Positions 1 through 7,838 are shown, counted from the stretch's first letter. The stretch: 64,000 nt of DNA from Pseudactinotalea suaedae (GCF_009733815.1 NZ_WNXY01000010.1:1-64000); one strand, 5' to 3'. Notes: a model not told the origin generated them from the letters alone. Numbers and translations are program-made.

Positions 1-1
1 C

Positions 2-259
2 CTGGCCAGCGCCTCCCGGCACCAGCGCACCCGGCCCTACACACCCCGCCACAACGGCAAGGTCGAGCGCTACAACCGGATCCTGGCCGAAGAGCTGCTC
101 TACTCCCGCGCCTGGGAGTCAGAAGCCGAACGAGCCGCCGCGATCGGCACCTGGAACATCCACTACAACTACCATCGAGCCCACACCGCCGCCGGCGACC
201 AACCCCCAGCCTCACGACTACGCACCGGCGTCACCAACGTCATGAGCCAGAACACTTAG
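2..259 (+). CDS. IS481-type transposase, C-terminal fragment (cut by window edge)
   Basis: The reading frame enters from the left edge and ends at the TAG at 257-259, giving 85 residues. The fragment holds the end of a DDE integrase core: a PYTPRHNGKVERYNR segment whose Glu is the expected third catalytic acid, then a YNYHRAHTAAGDQPPASRL tail, the ending typical of IS481-family transposases. The enzyme would cut and join insertion-sequence ends. The start and the first two catalytic Asp residues lie outside the window, so intactness cannot be judged. The stop codon is the first three bases of the first unit of the repeat array that follows, so element end and array are physically joined. IS3-family integrase is the alternative. 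Confidence 0.8.
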   Translation: MASASRHQRTRPYTPRHNGKVERYNRILAEELLYSRAWESEAERAAAIGTWNIHYNYHRAHTAAGDQPPASRLRTGVTNVMSQNT

Positions 260-465
260 CGCCCACTCCCTGCGCGCGCCGGTGAGATAGCGCCCACTCC
301 CTGCACACGCCGGTGAGATAGCGCCCACTTTCCGCAGGTGTCGGTGAGATAGAGCCCATCCGCAGGCGCGGCGTGGGCGCTAAGTCACCGGCGTTGCAGC
401 TGAGTGGGCGCTAAGTCACCACCCCTGCAGCTGGGTGGTCGCTGACGCACCGCTGGGGTCGGCGG
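257..465. repeat. 31-bp tandem repeat array with central orientation switch
   Basis: Units start at 257, 288, 319 and (degenerate, shortened) 350, each beginning TAGCGCCCACT and ending CGGTGAGA. From 373 the same motif runs on the other strand: units start at 373, 404 and 435, each beginning GTGGGCGCTAAGTCACC or a variant. Both halves keep an exact 31-bp spacing. The array fills most of the 333-base gap between the transposase stop and the glycosylase; 466-583 shows nothing further that I recognise. The motif may derive from the insertion-sequence terminal repeat. No spacers separate the units, so it is not a CRISPR. Confidence 0.9.
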
Positions 466-583
466 TGTGGCGGTGTGGGGTGACCACGAGGACCACCAGT
501 GGAGTCAGCCACAGGAACCAGCCACGGGAGCCGACCACTGAGGCCGGCCACGGCGTCCACCGCTGGTAGCGACGTCCCGCGCG

Positions 584-589
584 TACGCT
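584..589 (+). promoter_or_regulatory. -10 box of a leaderless promoter (glycosylase)
   Basis: TACGCT at 584-589 lies six bases before a GTG at 596 and three before the ATG at 593. Six bases is the spacing seen at several other genes here. No Shine-Dalgarno sequence precedes either start and no clear -35 box is visible. Confidence 0.45.
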
Positions 590-592
590 GCC

Positions 593-1519
593 ATGGTGGG
601 GACAGCGGCGGTGCGGAGGTGGCGGCCGGCGTGGCCCTGCCCGACCGGGCTGGTGCTCGCGCCGCTGCGGCACGGACCGGGAGACCCGACCTTTCGCGCG
701 GACGGTGCCGGCACGATCTGGCGGGCGATCCGCACACCCGCGGGTACGGCCACGCTGGCGGTCGCCCCGCTGCACGACGGCGAGATCCGCGCCCGCGCCT
801 GGGGCGAGGGTGCCGAGTGGGCTCTGGAGGCACTCCCCCGGATGCTCGGCGCCGACGACGACCCCGCCGGTTTCGTGCCTCGTCACGAGATCGTGGCCCG
901 GCTGTGGCGACGGTTCTCCAGCTGGCGGATCGGGGCGTCGGGGCTCGTCATGGAGTCGCTCGTACCCGTGATCATCGAGCAGAAGGTCACCGGAGCCGAG
1001 GCGTTCAGCGGCTACCGACGGCTCGTGCAACGGTTCGGCGAGCCCGCACCCGACGCGCCGGCCGAGCTGCGGCTGCGCCTGCCGCCCACCCCCGCGCAGC
1101 TGCTGGCGATCCCCTCGTGGGAGTGGTTGCGCCTCGGCATCGACCATGGCCGGTCAGCACCGCTGCTGCGCGCCGCCGAGGTCGCCTCGGCGCTCGAGCG
1201 CGCCGGCCGCCGCGGTGCCGACGAGCTCGACCGGTGCCTGCGCACGATCCGCGGCATCGGCGTCTGGACCAGCGCCGAGGTACGCTCCCGCGTGCTCGGC
1301 GACGCCGACGCGGTCAGCTTCGGCGACTTCCACATCGCCGGCAACGTGGGCTACGCGCTGACCGGCGAGCCCACCGACGACGCGGGCATGGCCGAGCTGC
1401 TCGCGCCCTACGCACCGCACCGCCACCGGGTGCAGCGGCTGATCGAGCTCGGTGGCGTGCACCGCCCGCGGCACGGACCCAGGATGGCGCCTCGCACGCA
1501 TCTGCCGATCCCGCGATGA
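593..1519 (+). CDS. DNA-3-methyladenine glycosylase II (AlkA-like, HhH-GPD)
   Basis: A 308-residue HhH-GPD base-excision glycosylase, expected to remove alkylated purines from DNA in the cytoplasm. The central segment has the family's SLVPVIIEQKVTGAEA helix. A helix-hairpin-helix reading IRGIGVWTSAEV follows, then SFGDFHIAGN, whose Asp (about residue 245) matches the catalytic Asp of the family. The N-terminal 90 residues are the divergent AlkA-type domain. The ATG at 593 has no ribosome site; the GTG at 596 sits exactly six bases after a TACGCT box and may be the true leaderless start, one residue shorter. The gene stands alone, upstream of a two-component operon. Confidence 0.85.
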   Translation: MVGTAAVRRWRPAWPCPTGLVLAPLRHGPGDPTFRADGAGTIWRAIRTPAGTATLAVAPLHDGEIRARAWGEGAEWALEALPRMLGADDDPAGFVPRHEIVARLWRRFSSWRIGASGLVMESLVPVIIEQKVTGAEAFSGYRRLVQRFGEPAPDAPAELRLRLPPTPAQLLAIPSWEWLRLGIDHGRSAPLLRAAEVASALERAGRRGADELDRCLRTIRGIGVWTSAEVRSRVLGDADAVSFGDFHIAGNVGYALTGEPTDDAGMAELLAPYAPHRHRVQRLIELGGVHRPRHGPRMAPRTHLPIPR

Positions 1520-1595
1520 GCGGCGGGCAGCCGCTGGGGGCTATCCCCCGGCAACGATCTGGCCCGCCCCATGTCGCCGCGGCACCGCCCGCTCC

Positions 1596-1601
1596 TACCG
1601 T
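1596..1601 (+). promoter_or_regulatory. -10 box of a leaderless promoter (sensor kinase operon)
   Basis: TACCGT ends six bases before the ATG at 1608, with no Shine-Dalgarno between. The spacing matches other leaderless candidates in the window and supports 1608 over an upstream start. Confidence 0.45.
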
Positions 1602-1607
1602 GGTCCC

Positions 1608-2843
1608 ATGACACGACGACTGGGCCAGACGATGGCCATCGCGCTGCACCTCGCGGCACTCGGCCTCGCCGGCCCGATCGCGGTCGCACTCCTGGGCAGC
1701 GCGATCGGCATCGGCATAGGCGGCCTGTTCGCCCTGGGGCTCGGGGTGTTCGCGCTGGCCGCGGCGGCGCTCGGGATCTGGTGGATCGCCTGGTTCGAGG
1801 AGCAGCGGGTCGCCTCCCTCCTCGGTCTCGACATCCCCGTGCGGCGGATGCCGCGCTCCCCCCGCACCGACTGGCTGCGCATCCCGCACACGCTGTGGCT
1901 GCAGGTCACCGACCGCACCAACCTGCGCAGCCTGCTGCACTTCGTGATCATCGGCCTGCTCGGGCTGGTGACGCTCGGGCTGCTCCAGGTCACCTTCACC
2001 GGCGCCGCGTTCGGGATCGCCAGCGCTCTCACCTCCGCCGAGGTCTACGCAGCACCCTGGTTCGGTCTCGAGACCGGCCGGGGTACCGCCATCGGGATCG
2101 GTTTCGCCGGCATGCTGATCGGAGCGGTCGGCGTCTACCTGATGACGCTCGCGCACCGCTCGATCTCGCCCTCGCTCATGGTTCCCTCCCGCGAGGCCGA
2201 GCTGACCCAGCGAGCCGAGACCGCCACCCAGCGACGTCACGAGGCGATGCGCGCCGCCGAGGTCGAGCGGACCCGGATCGAGCGCGACCTCCACGACGGC
2301 GTCCAGCCGCGCCTGGTCTCGGTCGGCATGACCCTGGGCATGGCCCGCTCGAAGCTCGCCTCCGACCCCGAGGCCGCAGCCGCGCTGATCGACGAGGCAC
2401 ACACCTCGACCAAGGCCGCGATCACCGAGCTGCGCCAGCTCGCTCGCGGCATCCACCCGGCCGTGCTCTCCGACCGCGGGCTCGACGCCGCGTTGTCGGC
2501 ACTGGCCGCGCGCTCCCACATCCCCGTGCACCTGGACGTGCAGCTCGACGGCCGGTGCTCGCGCGAGGTCGAGGCGGCGATGTACTTCGCGGTCGCCGAA
2601 GCCCTCACCAACGCCGCGAAGCACTCCGAGGCACGCACCTGCCGGGTCACGATCATGCGCCGACCGGGCGGCAACATCTGGGCCCGCATCGAGGACGACG
2701 GCAACGGCGGCGCCCGGCGCGTGCCCGGCGGCGGCATCGACGGCGTGGCCAACCGCGTCGCCGCCGCCGGCGGCGCCCTCTCCCTGACCAGCCCGGCCGG
2801 CGGGCCGACCACCATCGAAGCGAGCCTCCCGTGCGCATCCTGA
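1608..2843 (+). CDS. Sensor histidine kinase (DesK/NarX class, HisKA_3)
   Basis: 411 residues. Residues about 8-60 and 108-183 form paired hydrophobic segments, a four-helix membrane sensor. They are followed by a HisKA_3 dimerisation helix with ERDLHDGVQPRL (phospho-acceptor His229) and a HATPase_c domain with the N-box AEALTNAAKHSEA and G-box residues DDGNGG and GGGIDGV. It should autophosphorylate and pass phosphate to the response regulator encoded next, whose GTG start lies inside its 3' end (12-bp overlap). The frame is open upstream to 1452, but ATG 1608 follows a -10 box by six bases and begins a sensible membrane protein. The signal sensed is unknown; the downstream DUF4097 protein suggests an envelope cue. 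Confidence 0.88.
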   Translation: MTRRLGQTMAIALHLAALGLAGPIAVALLGSAIGIGIGGLFALGLGVFALAAAALGIWWIAWFEEQRVASLLGLDIPVRRMPRSPRTDWLRIPHTLWLQVTDRTNLRSLLHFVIIGLLGLVTLGLLQVTFTGAAFGIASALTSAEVYAAPWFGLETGRGTAIGIGFAGMLIGAVGVYLMTLAHRSISPSLMVPSREAELTQRAETATQRRHEAMRAAEVERTRIERDLHDGVQPRLVSVGMTLGMARSKLASDPEAAAALIDEAHTSTKAAITELRQLARGIHPAVLSDRGLDAALSALAARSHIPVHLDVQLDGRCSREVEAAMYFAVAEALTNAAKHSEARTCRVTIMRRPGGNIWARIEDDGNGGARRVPGGGIDGVANRVAAAGGALSLTSPAGGPTTIEASLPCAS

Positions 2844-3496
2844 TCTGCGAAGACTCCGTCCTGCTCCGCGAGGGCATCGTGCGGCTGCTGGCCGACAGCG
2901 ACCACGAGGTGGTCGCCGCGCTCCCGGACGCCTCACGCCTGGACGCCGAGGTGGCCGCCACCCAGCCTGACCTGGCGATCCTCGACGTCCGCCTCCCGCC
3001 GACGTTCACGGACGAGGGCATCCGTGCCGCGCTCCGGCTGCGTGCGGCGCACCCCGACCTCGCCGTGCTGGTGCTGAGCCAGTACGTCGAGGAGCGGTAC
3101 GCGACCGAGCTGATCGCGGCCAACACCGGCGGTCTCGGCTATCTCCTCAAGGACCGTGTGGCCGACGTCGAGGAGTTCCTCGCGAGCGTCGAGACCGTCG
3201 GCGCCGGCGGCACCGCCCTCGACCCCGAGGTCGTCGCCCAGCTGCTGACCCGCAGGCACCGTGACAGCAAGCTGTCCCGGATGACCGAGCGCGAGTCCCA
3301 GGTGCTGGGGCTGATGGCCGAGGGCCGCTCCAACCAGGCGATCGCCTCCTCGCTCTTCATCTCCGAGGGCAGCGTCGAGAAGCACATCTCCTCGCTGTTC
3401 ACCAAGCTCGACCTCGAGCCTGGCACCGCCGGCAACCGCCGCGTGCTGGCCGTGCTCGCCCACCTGAACTCCCACGCCGGAACGGAACCGCGATGA
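2831..3496 (+). CDS. NarL/FixJ-family response regulator
   Basis: 221 residues from a GTG that overlaps the kinase 3' end. The receiver domain has the acidic pair Glu7-Asp8 and phospho-acceptor Asp52 in LAILDVRLPP, with a Lys in the YLLKDR loop. The C-terminal LuxR-type HTH runs over the last 70 residues (LSRMTERESQVLGLMAEG followed by NQAIASSLFISEGSVEKH). It would be phosphorylated by the kinase encoded just upstream and regulate transcription, plausibly of its own operon. The stop codon overlaps the start of the DUF4097 gene as ATGA. Targets are not evident from the sequence. Confidence 0.92.
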   Translation: MRILICEDSVLLREGIVRLLADSDHEVVAALPDASRLDAEVAATQPDLAILDVRLPPTFTDEGIRAALRLRAAHPDLAVLVLSQYVEERYATELIAANTGGLGYLLKDRVADVEEFLASVETVGAGGTALDPEVVAQLLTRRHRDSKLSRMTERESQVLGLMAEGRSNQAIASSLFISEGSVEKHISSLFTKLDLEPGTAGNRRVLAVLAHLNSHAGTEPR

Positions 3497-4350
3497 CCAC
3501 CGACATCAGCACCACCGAGGACGCCCCGATCGACGCACCGCCGCCCTCGCCGCCCCGGCGCACCAGCTGGGTCGCGACGCTGGTCACCATCACCGGCGTC
3601 ATCCTGGTCGGGATCGTCGTCCTGCAGGCCGTGAGCCTGGGCCTGAGCACCGGCAGCGGCACCCGCAGCGCGAGCTACACGGCTGACGTCGAGGGCGTCA
3701 CCTCGCTCGACATCGGCGTCTCCGCCGGTGACCTCACGGTCACGTTCGCCGACGTCGACGAGGCCCAGCTGGACGTGACCGGCAGCGGCTGGCGCGACAA
3801 CACCGACTGGCGGCTCGAGGTCGACGACGGCCGGCTGGTCGTGCGCGAGGACGACGGCTGGTGGTTCTTCTGGCCGAACTTCGGCAGCTCGCGCACCACC
3901 GCCGACCTGGTGCTGCCGAGCGAGCTGGAGGGCACGGTCGCGGCCGACCTGGACGTGAGCTCCGGGGAGATGAGCGTCGACGGCGACCTGCAGGACGTCG
4001 TGATCGACGTGTCCGCCGGGTCCCTCACCTTCATCGGCGCCAGCACCTCCCTCGACGTCGAGGTCTCCGCCGGCAACGCCACGGTGGTGACCCAAGGCCC
4101 CGACGAGATCGACGCACGCGTCAGCGCCGGCCGGTTCACCGGGACCGTCACCGGAGCGCCGCCGTCCCGCACCACGGTCGAGGTGAGCGCCGGTGACGCG
4201 GTGCTCGACCTCCCCGACGCCGAGTACGCCGTCAGCGGCGACGTCTCAGCGGGTGACCGCACCATCGACGTCCGGACCGATCCCAGCTCACCGAACCTGC
4301 TCCACGTCCAGGTCAGCGCCGGCGACGCCACCATCGGCTACAGCGACTGA
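3493..4350 (+). CDS. DUF4097-like membrane-anchored beta-repeat protein
   Basis: 285 residues. An N-terminal cytoplasmic stretch is followed by one membrane helix (about residues 28-52) and an outward-facing domain of short beta repeats of the form SAGDLTV, SAGSLTF, SAGNATV, SAGDAVLD, SAGDRTIDV and SAGDATIGY. This pattern is characteristic of DUF4097 'putative adhesin' proteins, which often accompany envelope-stress two-component systems. Start and upstream stop overlap by four bases, so translation is coupled to the regulator. A role as an envelope sensor partner or effector is inferred from context; nothing catalytic is visible. Confidence 0.75.
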   Translation: MTTDISTTEDAPIDAPPPSPPRRTSWVATLVTITGVILVGIVVLQAVSLGLSTGSGTRSASYTADVEGVTSLDIGVSAGDLTVTFADVDEAQLDVTGSGWRDNTDWRLEVDDGRLVVREDDGWWFFWPNFGSSRTTADLVLPSELEGTVAADLDVSSGEMSVDGDLQDVVIDVSAGSLTFIGASTSLDVEVSAGNATVVTQGPDEIDARVSAGRFTGTVTGAPPSRTTVEVSAGDAVLDLPDAEYAVSGDVSAGDRTIDVRTDPSSPNLLHVQVSAGDATIGYSD

Positions 4351-4411
4351 CCGATCGCCCCCTGCGCCAGCCAGGACCCGATCTCACTGCACACCTGCCA
4401 CTGGGCCAGCG

Positions 4412-4523
4412 GTGCGGTGACATCGGGGTCTGGTCGAAAGTGCGGTGAAACCGGGGTGGGGGCGAAAGTGCGTTGAAATCGGAGGTCGGGCGAGAGTGCG
4501 GTGAAACCGTAGGCTTGCGGCGG
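4412..4523. repeat. 28-bp tandem repeat, four units
   Basis: Units begin at 4412, 4440, 4468 and 4496 with an exact 28-bp period. Each starts GTGCGGTGA or GTGCGTTGA and carries a GAAACCGGGG or GACATCGGGG core. The fourth unit contains a TAGGCT that looks like a -10 box at 4510-4515 for the AAA+ gene. A GACATCG/CGATGTC hairpin at 4526-4542 follows and repeats the core of the first unit in inverted form. The array occupies the gap between the DUF4097 stop and the AAA+ start. Its core resembles the array at 57544 read on the other strand. Confidence 0.85.
4510..4515 (+). promoter_or_regulatory. Probable -10 box for the AAA+/TPR operon
   Basis: TAGGCT inside the last 28-bp repeat. The inferred leader of about 45 bases would contain the hairpin at 4526-4542 and the GGGAGGG ribosome site. 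No convincing -35 box is visible. Confidence 0.35.
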
Positions 4524-4525
4524 GG

Positions 4526-4542
4526 GACATCGCCCCGATGTC
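4526..4542 (+). other. 5' leader hairpin upstream of the AAA+ gene
   Basis: Seven-base arms GACATCG and CGATGTC separated by CCC, followed about 13 bases later by the ribosome site. It could tune translation or be an inverted remnant of the adjacent repeat. Confidence 0.4.
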
Positions 4543-4567
4543 GTAGCAGGTGACGGGAGGGCAGCAG

Positions 4568-5767
4568 ATGGCCGACGACGACTTCCTCGAGGTGATCGAG
4601 ACCGAGGTGCGCAACGACCCGCAGAACCTCGGGCTGCTGGAGGACTTCATCACGCTGCTGCTGCAGTCGGACCCTGATCGCGCGGCAGCGGAGCTGGCCA
4701 CCTTCGAGGCACGTGGGGGCGACGCCGCACGGGTGCGGGTGCTGCGGGCCCGGGTCATGGCGGGTCGGCTGCGCGGCGGAGCCACGGCAGCCCCGAGCGA
4801 GCGCGCGAGCGAGCCCGCACCGATCCCCGCGCCCCACGTGAACGACGTGGACGACGACGCCGACGAGGCGCCCGCGCCGGGGATGTGGGACGCCGAGCGA
4901 CCGCACGTGACCCTGGCCGACGTCGCCGGTCTCGCCGAGGTCAAGCAGCACCTCGACTCCACGTTCCTCGCACCGCTGCGCAACCCCGAGCTGGCGGCAG
5001 CGTTCGGCCAGACTCCCGGCGGCTCCCTCCTCATGTACGGCCCGCCCGGGTGCGGCAAGACGTTCATCGCCCGGGCGATCGCCGGCGACCTCGGGGCGTC
5101 CTTCATCCACGTCACCCTCGCCGAGCTGGTCAGCAAGTACATCGGCGACAGCGAGAAGGCGATCCGGAGCGTGTTCCGCCATGCCCGGGCCGCGGCACCC
5201 TGCGTGATCTTCTTCGACGAGTTCGACGCGCTCGGCGCGCGGCGGACTTCCGGCGGCGGCGGGTCGCAGGCGATGCGGATGATCGTGACGCAGCTCCTCG
5301 AAGAGCTCGACGGCGTCTCGAGCGTCAACGACGGGGTGTACTTCCTCGCTGCCACCAACCGGCCCTGGGACATCGATCTCGCGCTCCGCCGCCCCGGCCG
5401 CATCGACAAGACCGTCCTCGTGCTGCCGCCCGATGCGGTGGCGCGCGCCGCGATCCTGCAGGGCGACCTCGAGGGCAAGCCGACCGACGCCGTCGACCTC
5501 GCCCGGGTGGCCGCGGCCACCGAAGGATTCTCGGGCGCCGACATCGCCCACGTGGTCAAGGTCGCGCTGCAGCAGGCGCTGACCGCCTCGATGGCGAGCG
5601 GGAGGATCGTGCCCGTCACGACCGAGGCACTGCTCGCGGTCGCGGCCGACGTGACGCCCTCGACGACGTCGTGGTTCGACCAGGTGGCGCCGGTGCTCGA
5701 GTACGGCGTCGACGACGGCACGTTCGAGCAACTGCGCAGCTACCGCGTGAGGCGGGGCATGCGATGA
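4568..5767 (+). CDS. Cdc48/FtsH-type single AAA+ ATPase
   Basis: 399 residues. A helical N-terminal region (1-70) and an acidic, Pro-rich linker precede one AAA+ module. This has Walker A GPPGCGKT (158-165), Walker B with FFDEFDAL (about 214-222), sensor-1 Asn in AATNRP, and the Arg-finger stretch LRRPGRID. The layout resembles Vps4/katanin or one Cdc48 ring, so an unfoldase or remodelling role is likely; no protease domain or membrane helix is present. The ATG at 4568 has GGGAGGG seven bases upstream, better than the GTG at 4550. The stop overlaps the next gene by four bases, so the TPR protein is the probable partner. The substrate is unknown. Confidence 0.85.
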   Translation: MADDDFLEVIETEVRNDPQNLGLLEDFITLLLQSDPDRAAAELATFEARGGDAARVRVLRARVMAGRLRGGATAAPSERASEPAPIPAPHVNDVDDDADEAPAPGMWDAERPHVTLADVAGLAEVKQHLDSTFLAPLRNPELAAAFGQTPGGSLLMYGPPGCGKTFIARAIAGDLGASFIHVTLAELVSKYIGDSEKAIRSVFRHARAAAPCVIFFDEFDALGARRTSGGGGSQAMRMIVTQLLEELDGVSSVNDGVYFLAATNRPWDIDLALRRPGRIDKTVLVLPPDAVARAAILQGDLEGKPTDAVDLARVAAATEGFSGADIAHVVKVALQQALTASMASGRIVPVTTEALLAVAADVTPSTTSWFDQVAPVLEYGVDDGTFEQLRSYRVRRGMR

Positions 5768-7080
5768 GCGCGGGTGGCGAGAACCCCACCGGTCCGGACG
5801 ACGTCCGCGTCGAGCAGGAGGTCGACCCGACCGAGCGGGACGTCGACGTGGCGTGGGAGCTCTTCGACGCCCAGCCGACGCACCCCGAGATCGGCCGGCT
5901 CGCGACGCGCGTGCTCGCCCAGCAGCCGGGTCGCAACGGCATCCGGATCCTGCTCGCCATGCACCTCAAGGCGCGTGACGAGCTCGACGAGGCCCGCGAG
6001 CTGCTGCTGAGCGTGGTCGGTCAGCGTGACCGCTTCTTCGTGGACGCCGCCCGCGAGCTGCGCGACCTCGAGCAGTACGCGTACCGCTACCAGGAGGCGC
6101 GACGATGGGCCGACGTCGTCCTCGCCGAGGAGCAGGAGTCGTGGCTGGACGTCCTCGCGCTCGGCGTGGCCACCGCGATGGCCGGTGACCTGGAAGACGG
6201 CTGGCAGCTTCTCGACGACGGCGTCACGCTGTGCGCGCGCACCGACGCCGACAGCCTGCCCCACGCGCTGACCGCCCGCACGATCTACCTCATGCAGAGC
6301 TGGGCGCCCGCCGAGCGCTTCATCCCGGCGGCCGAGGAGGCGATCGCGGCCGACCCCTCCTCCGAGATCGTGGGCGGACCGCTCGCCTGGGCCTACATGC
6401 GCGCGGGTCGCTTCGAGGACGCCGAGGAGCTCACGCTGCGCATGCTGCGCCTGGACCCCACCGACGGCATGGCGGCGTCGGTGCTCACCGTGCTCCGGGA
6501 GTGGCAGGCGGTGGTCGAGCGGGGAGACGTCTCGCTCGCCGACATCCACGCGGCCGGCGTGGTCGAGTGGGTCTGGGGCCAGAAGCGTGACGAGCTGCTC
6601 GGCACCGACCTGGCCTCCGCGCTCGCGGCGCTCGAGGACGTGATGCCCGCGGAGCTCCGTGCCGCGTTGCGGCCACCGCTGGAGGAGGCGGCGGCCCGGG
6701 AGTCCGCGGGCGAGCGCGAGATCGCCGCGTGGCACGACGGCCAGGAGCCCGGCACCGGGGCGCTGTGGGGCCTCGACCGCGCCTTCCGGCTGATGTCGAG
6801 CACCGAGATCGCGGCGATGGACGAGCAGATCGAGGCGGAGCCCGAGGCGCACGCCCAGTGGGTGCAGAGCACGACCACCGACTACTACTCGCAGGTGATG
6901 ACCGACGACGAGGGCAGCTACCTCATCGTGACCATGGACGGCCTCAGGATGCGGCGCACCGGCGCCGACGACGTCCTGGTGGCACCGAACCTGTCCGCGT
7001 GGTTCTGGGAGCGGGTGGCGGCGTTCGGTGGCCGGAGCCCGATCCCGCTGGCACGGCACGACGCCGCGACGAGATCGTAG
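5764..7080 (+). CDS. TPR-like partner protein of the AAA+ ATPase
   Basis: 438 residues, translationally coupled to the ATPase (ATGA). The first about 230 residues are Ala/Leu-rich helical pairs typical of degenerate tetratricopeptide repeats (for example GRNGIRILLAMHLKARDELDEA, cut here into helices, and GPLAWAYMRAGRFEDAEEL). The last 110 residues, after an acidic helix, form a distinct domain with the run DYYSQVMTDDEGSYLIV ending in a Trp/Phe-rich helix. No signal peptide or catalytic motif is visible. It probably acts as an adaptor or scaffold that chooses substrates for the ATPase; that is inference from pairing. The TAG stop forms part of the promoter of the next gene. Confidence 0.65.
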   Translation: MSAGGENPTGPDDVRVEQEVDPTERDVDVAWELFDAQPTHPEIGRLATRVLAQQPGRNGIRILLAMHLKARDELDEARELLLSVVGQRDRFFVDAARELRDLEQYAYRYQEARRWADVVLAEEQESWLDVLALGVATAMAGDLEDGWQLLDDGVTLCARTDADSLPHALTARTIYLMQSWAPAERFIPAAEEAIAADPSSEIVGGPLAWAYMRAGRFEDAEELTLRMLRLDPTDGMAASVLTVLREWQAVVERGDVSLADIHAAGVVEWVWGQKRDELLGTDLASALAALEDVMPAELRAALRPPLEEAAARESAGEREIAAWHDGQEPGTGALWGLDRAFRLMSSTEIAAMDEQIEAEPEAHAQWVQSTTTDYYSQVMTDDEGSYLIVTMDGLRMRRTGADDVLVAPNLSAWFWERVAAFGGRSPIPLARHDAATRS

Positions 7081-7083
7081 GCT
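7078..7083 (+). promoter_or_regulatory. -10 box of a leaderless promoter (Nudix gene)
   Basis: TAGGCT ends six bases before the GTG at 7090. Its first three bases are the stop codon of the preceding gene. No ribosome site precedes the GTG. Confidence 0.5.
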
Positions 7084-7089
7084 GGTGCC

Positions 7090-7806
7090 GTGAGCTCGAC
7101 CGTGGATCCCGCCCATCCCGGGCGGGAAGCGCTGCAGAGCCTCGTCGCGGAGGTTGTCGCCGGCGGGATCAACCCCCTGGGCGGCATCCATGCCTACGAC
7201 GCCGGCCGCGCCACGCGGTACCGTGCCTCGGCGGTGCTGGCGCTGTTCACGCCCACCGATCGGCGGGCGGCTGCGACCAACGGGGTGAGCGACGCCCTCG
7301 ACCTGTTCCTCGTGCAGCGTTCCCCGTTGCTGCGGCTGCACCCCGGGCAGATCGCGCTCCCCGGCGGTGGCCTGGAGAAGGGCGAGACCGAGGTCGAGGC
7401 CGCGCTGCGCGAGACCGAGGAGGAGATCGGGCTGCCCTCCCGCTACATCGAGGTGCTCGCCCAGCTCGACCCGGTGCTGGTGCCGATCAGCGGGTTCGTG
7501 GTGCACCCGGTGCTCGGCTGGACCGACGCACCGGACGAGGTCAGCGACATCACCCCCGGCGAGGTGCTGCACACGTTGCGGGTGCCGGTGGCGCACCTGC
7601 TCGACCCCGCCCATCGCGCGACCGTGACGATCGCGGGCAATCGCAGCGCCGGGTTCGAGCTGGCCTCGGGCTGGGTGTGGGGCTTCACGGGCAACCTGCT
7701 GGACCACCTGTTCACCGAGCTGGGCTGGACCCGGCCGTGGCCGCGCGAGCGCGTGCACGCGATGACGATGGCCGAGGCCCGCGGCAGCCACCTGCGCGAG
7801 CCTTGA
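7090..7806 (+). CDS. Nudix hydrolase, CoA pyrophosphatase (NudL-like)
   Basis: 238 residues. It contains the CoA-diphosphatase signature QRSPLLRLHPGQIALPGG followed immediately by the Nudix box GGLEKGETEVEAALRETEEE with the G-x5-E-x7-RE-x2-EE pattern intact. The expected activity is Mg-dependent hydrolysis of CoA or acyl-CoA to phosphopantetheine and 3',5'-ADP, in the cytoplasm. The GTG start sits six bases after a -10 box, so the mRNA is probably leaderless, and it overlaps nothing upstream. It is convergent with the proline-catabolism gene, with a GC-rich hairpin between the two stops. Confidence 0.88.
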   Translation: MSSTVDPAHPGREALQSLVAEVVAGGINPLGGIHAYDAGRATRYRASAVLALFTPTDRRAAATNGVSDALDLFLVQRSPLLRLHPGQIALPGGGLEKGETEVEAALRETEEEIGLPSRYIEVLAQLDPVLVPISGFVVHPVLGWTDAPDEVSDITPGEVLHTLRVPVAHLLDPAHRATVTIAGNRSAGFELASGWVWGFTGNLLDHLFTELGWTRPWPRERVHAMTMAEARGSHLREP

Positions 7807-7810
7807 CCGG

Positions 7811-7837
7811 CACGCGCGCGGCGCCCGCCGCCGCGTG
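7811..7837. terminator. Bidirectional hairpin between convergent genes
   Basis: CACGCG plus CGGCG pair with CGCCG plus CGCGTG around a two-base centre, with small bulges at 7817-7818 and 7831. It lies exactly between the stops at 7806 and 7839. No T-tract, which is usual for terminators in such GC-rich genomes. Confidence 0.45.
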
Positions 7838-7838
7838 A

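Noticed and set aside
257-465. Possible CRISPR array from regularly spaced repeats
   Set aside because: Units are contiguous with no unique spacers, orientation reverses in the middle, and no cas genes are nearby.
1314-2936. Long minus-strand open frame over the glycosylase and kinase genes
   Set aside because: Composition is that of an antisense shadow and both plus-strand genes have full domain content.
4885-5763. Upstream extension of the TPR protein frame
   Set aside because: It runs through the AAA+ gene in another frame and is Arg/Gly-rich; ATG 5764 with ATGA overlap is the natural start.
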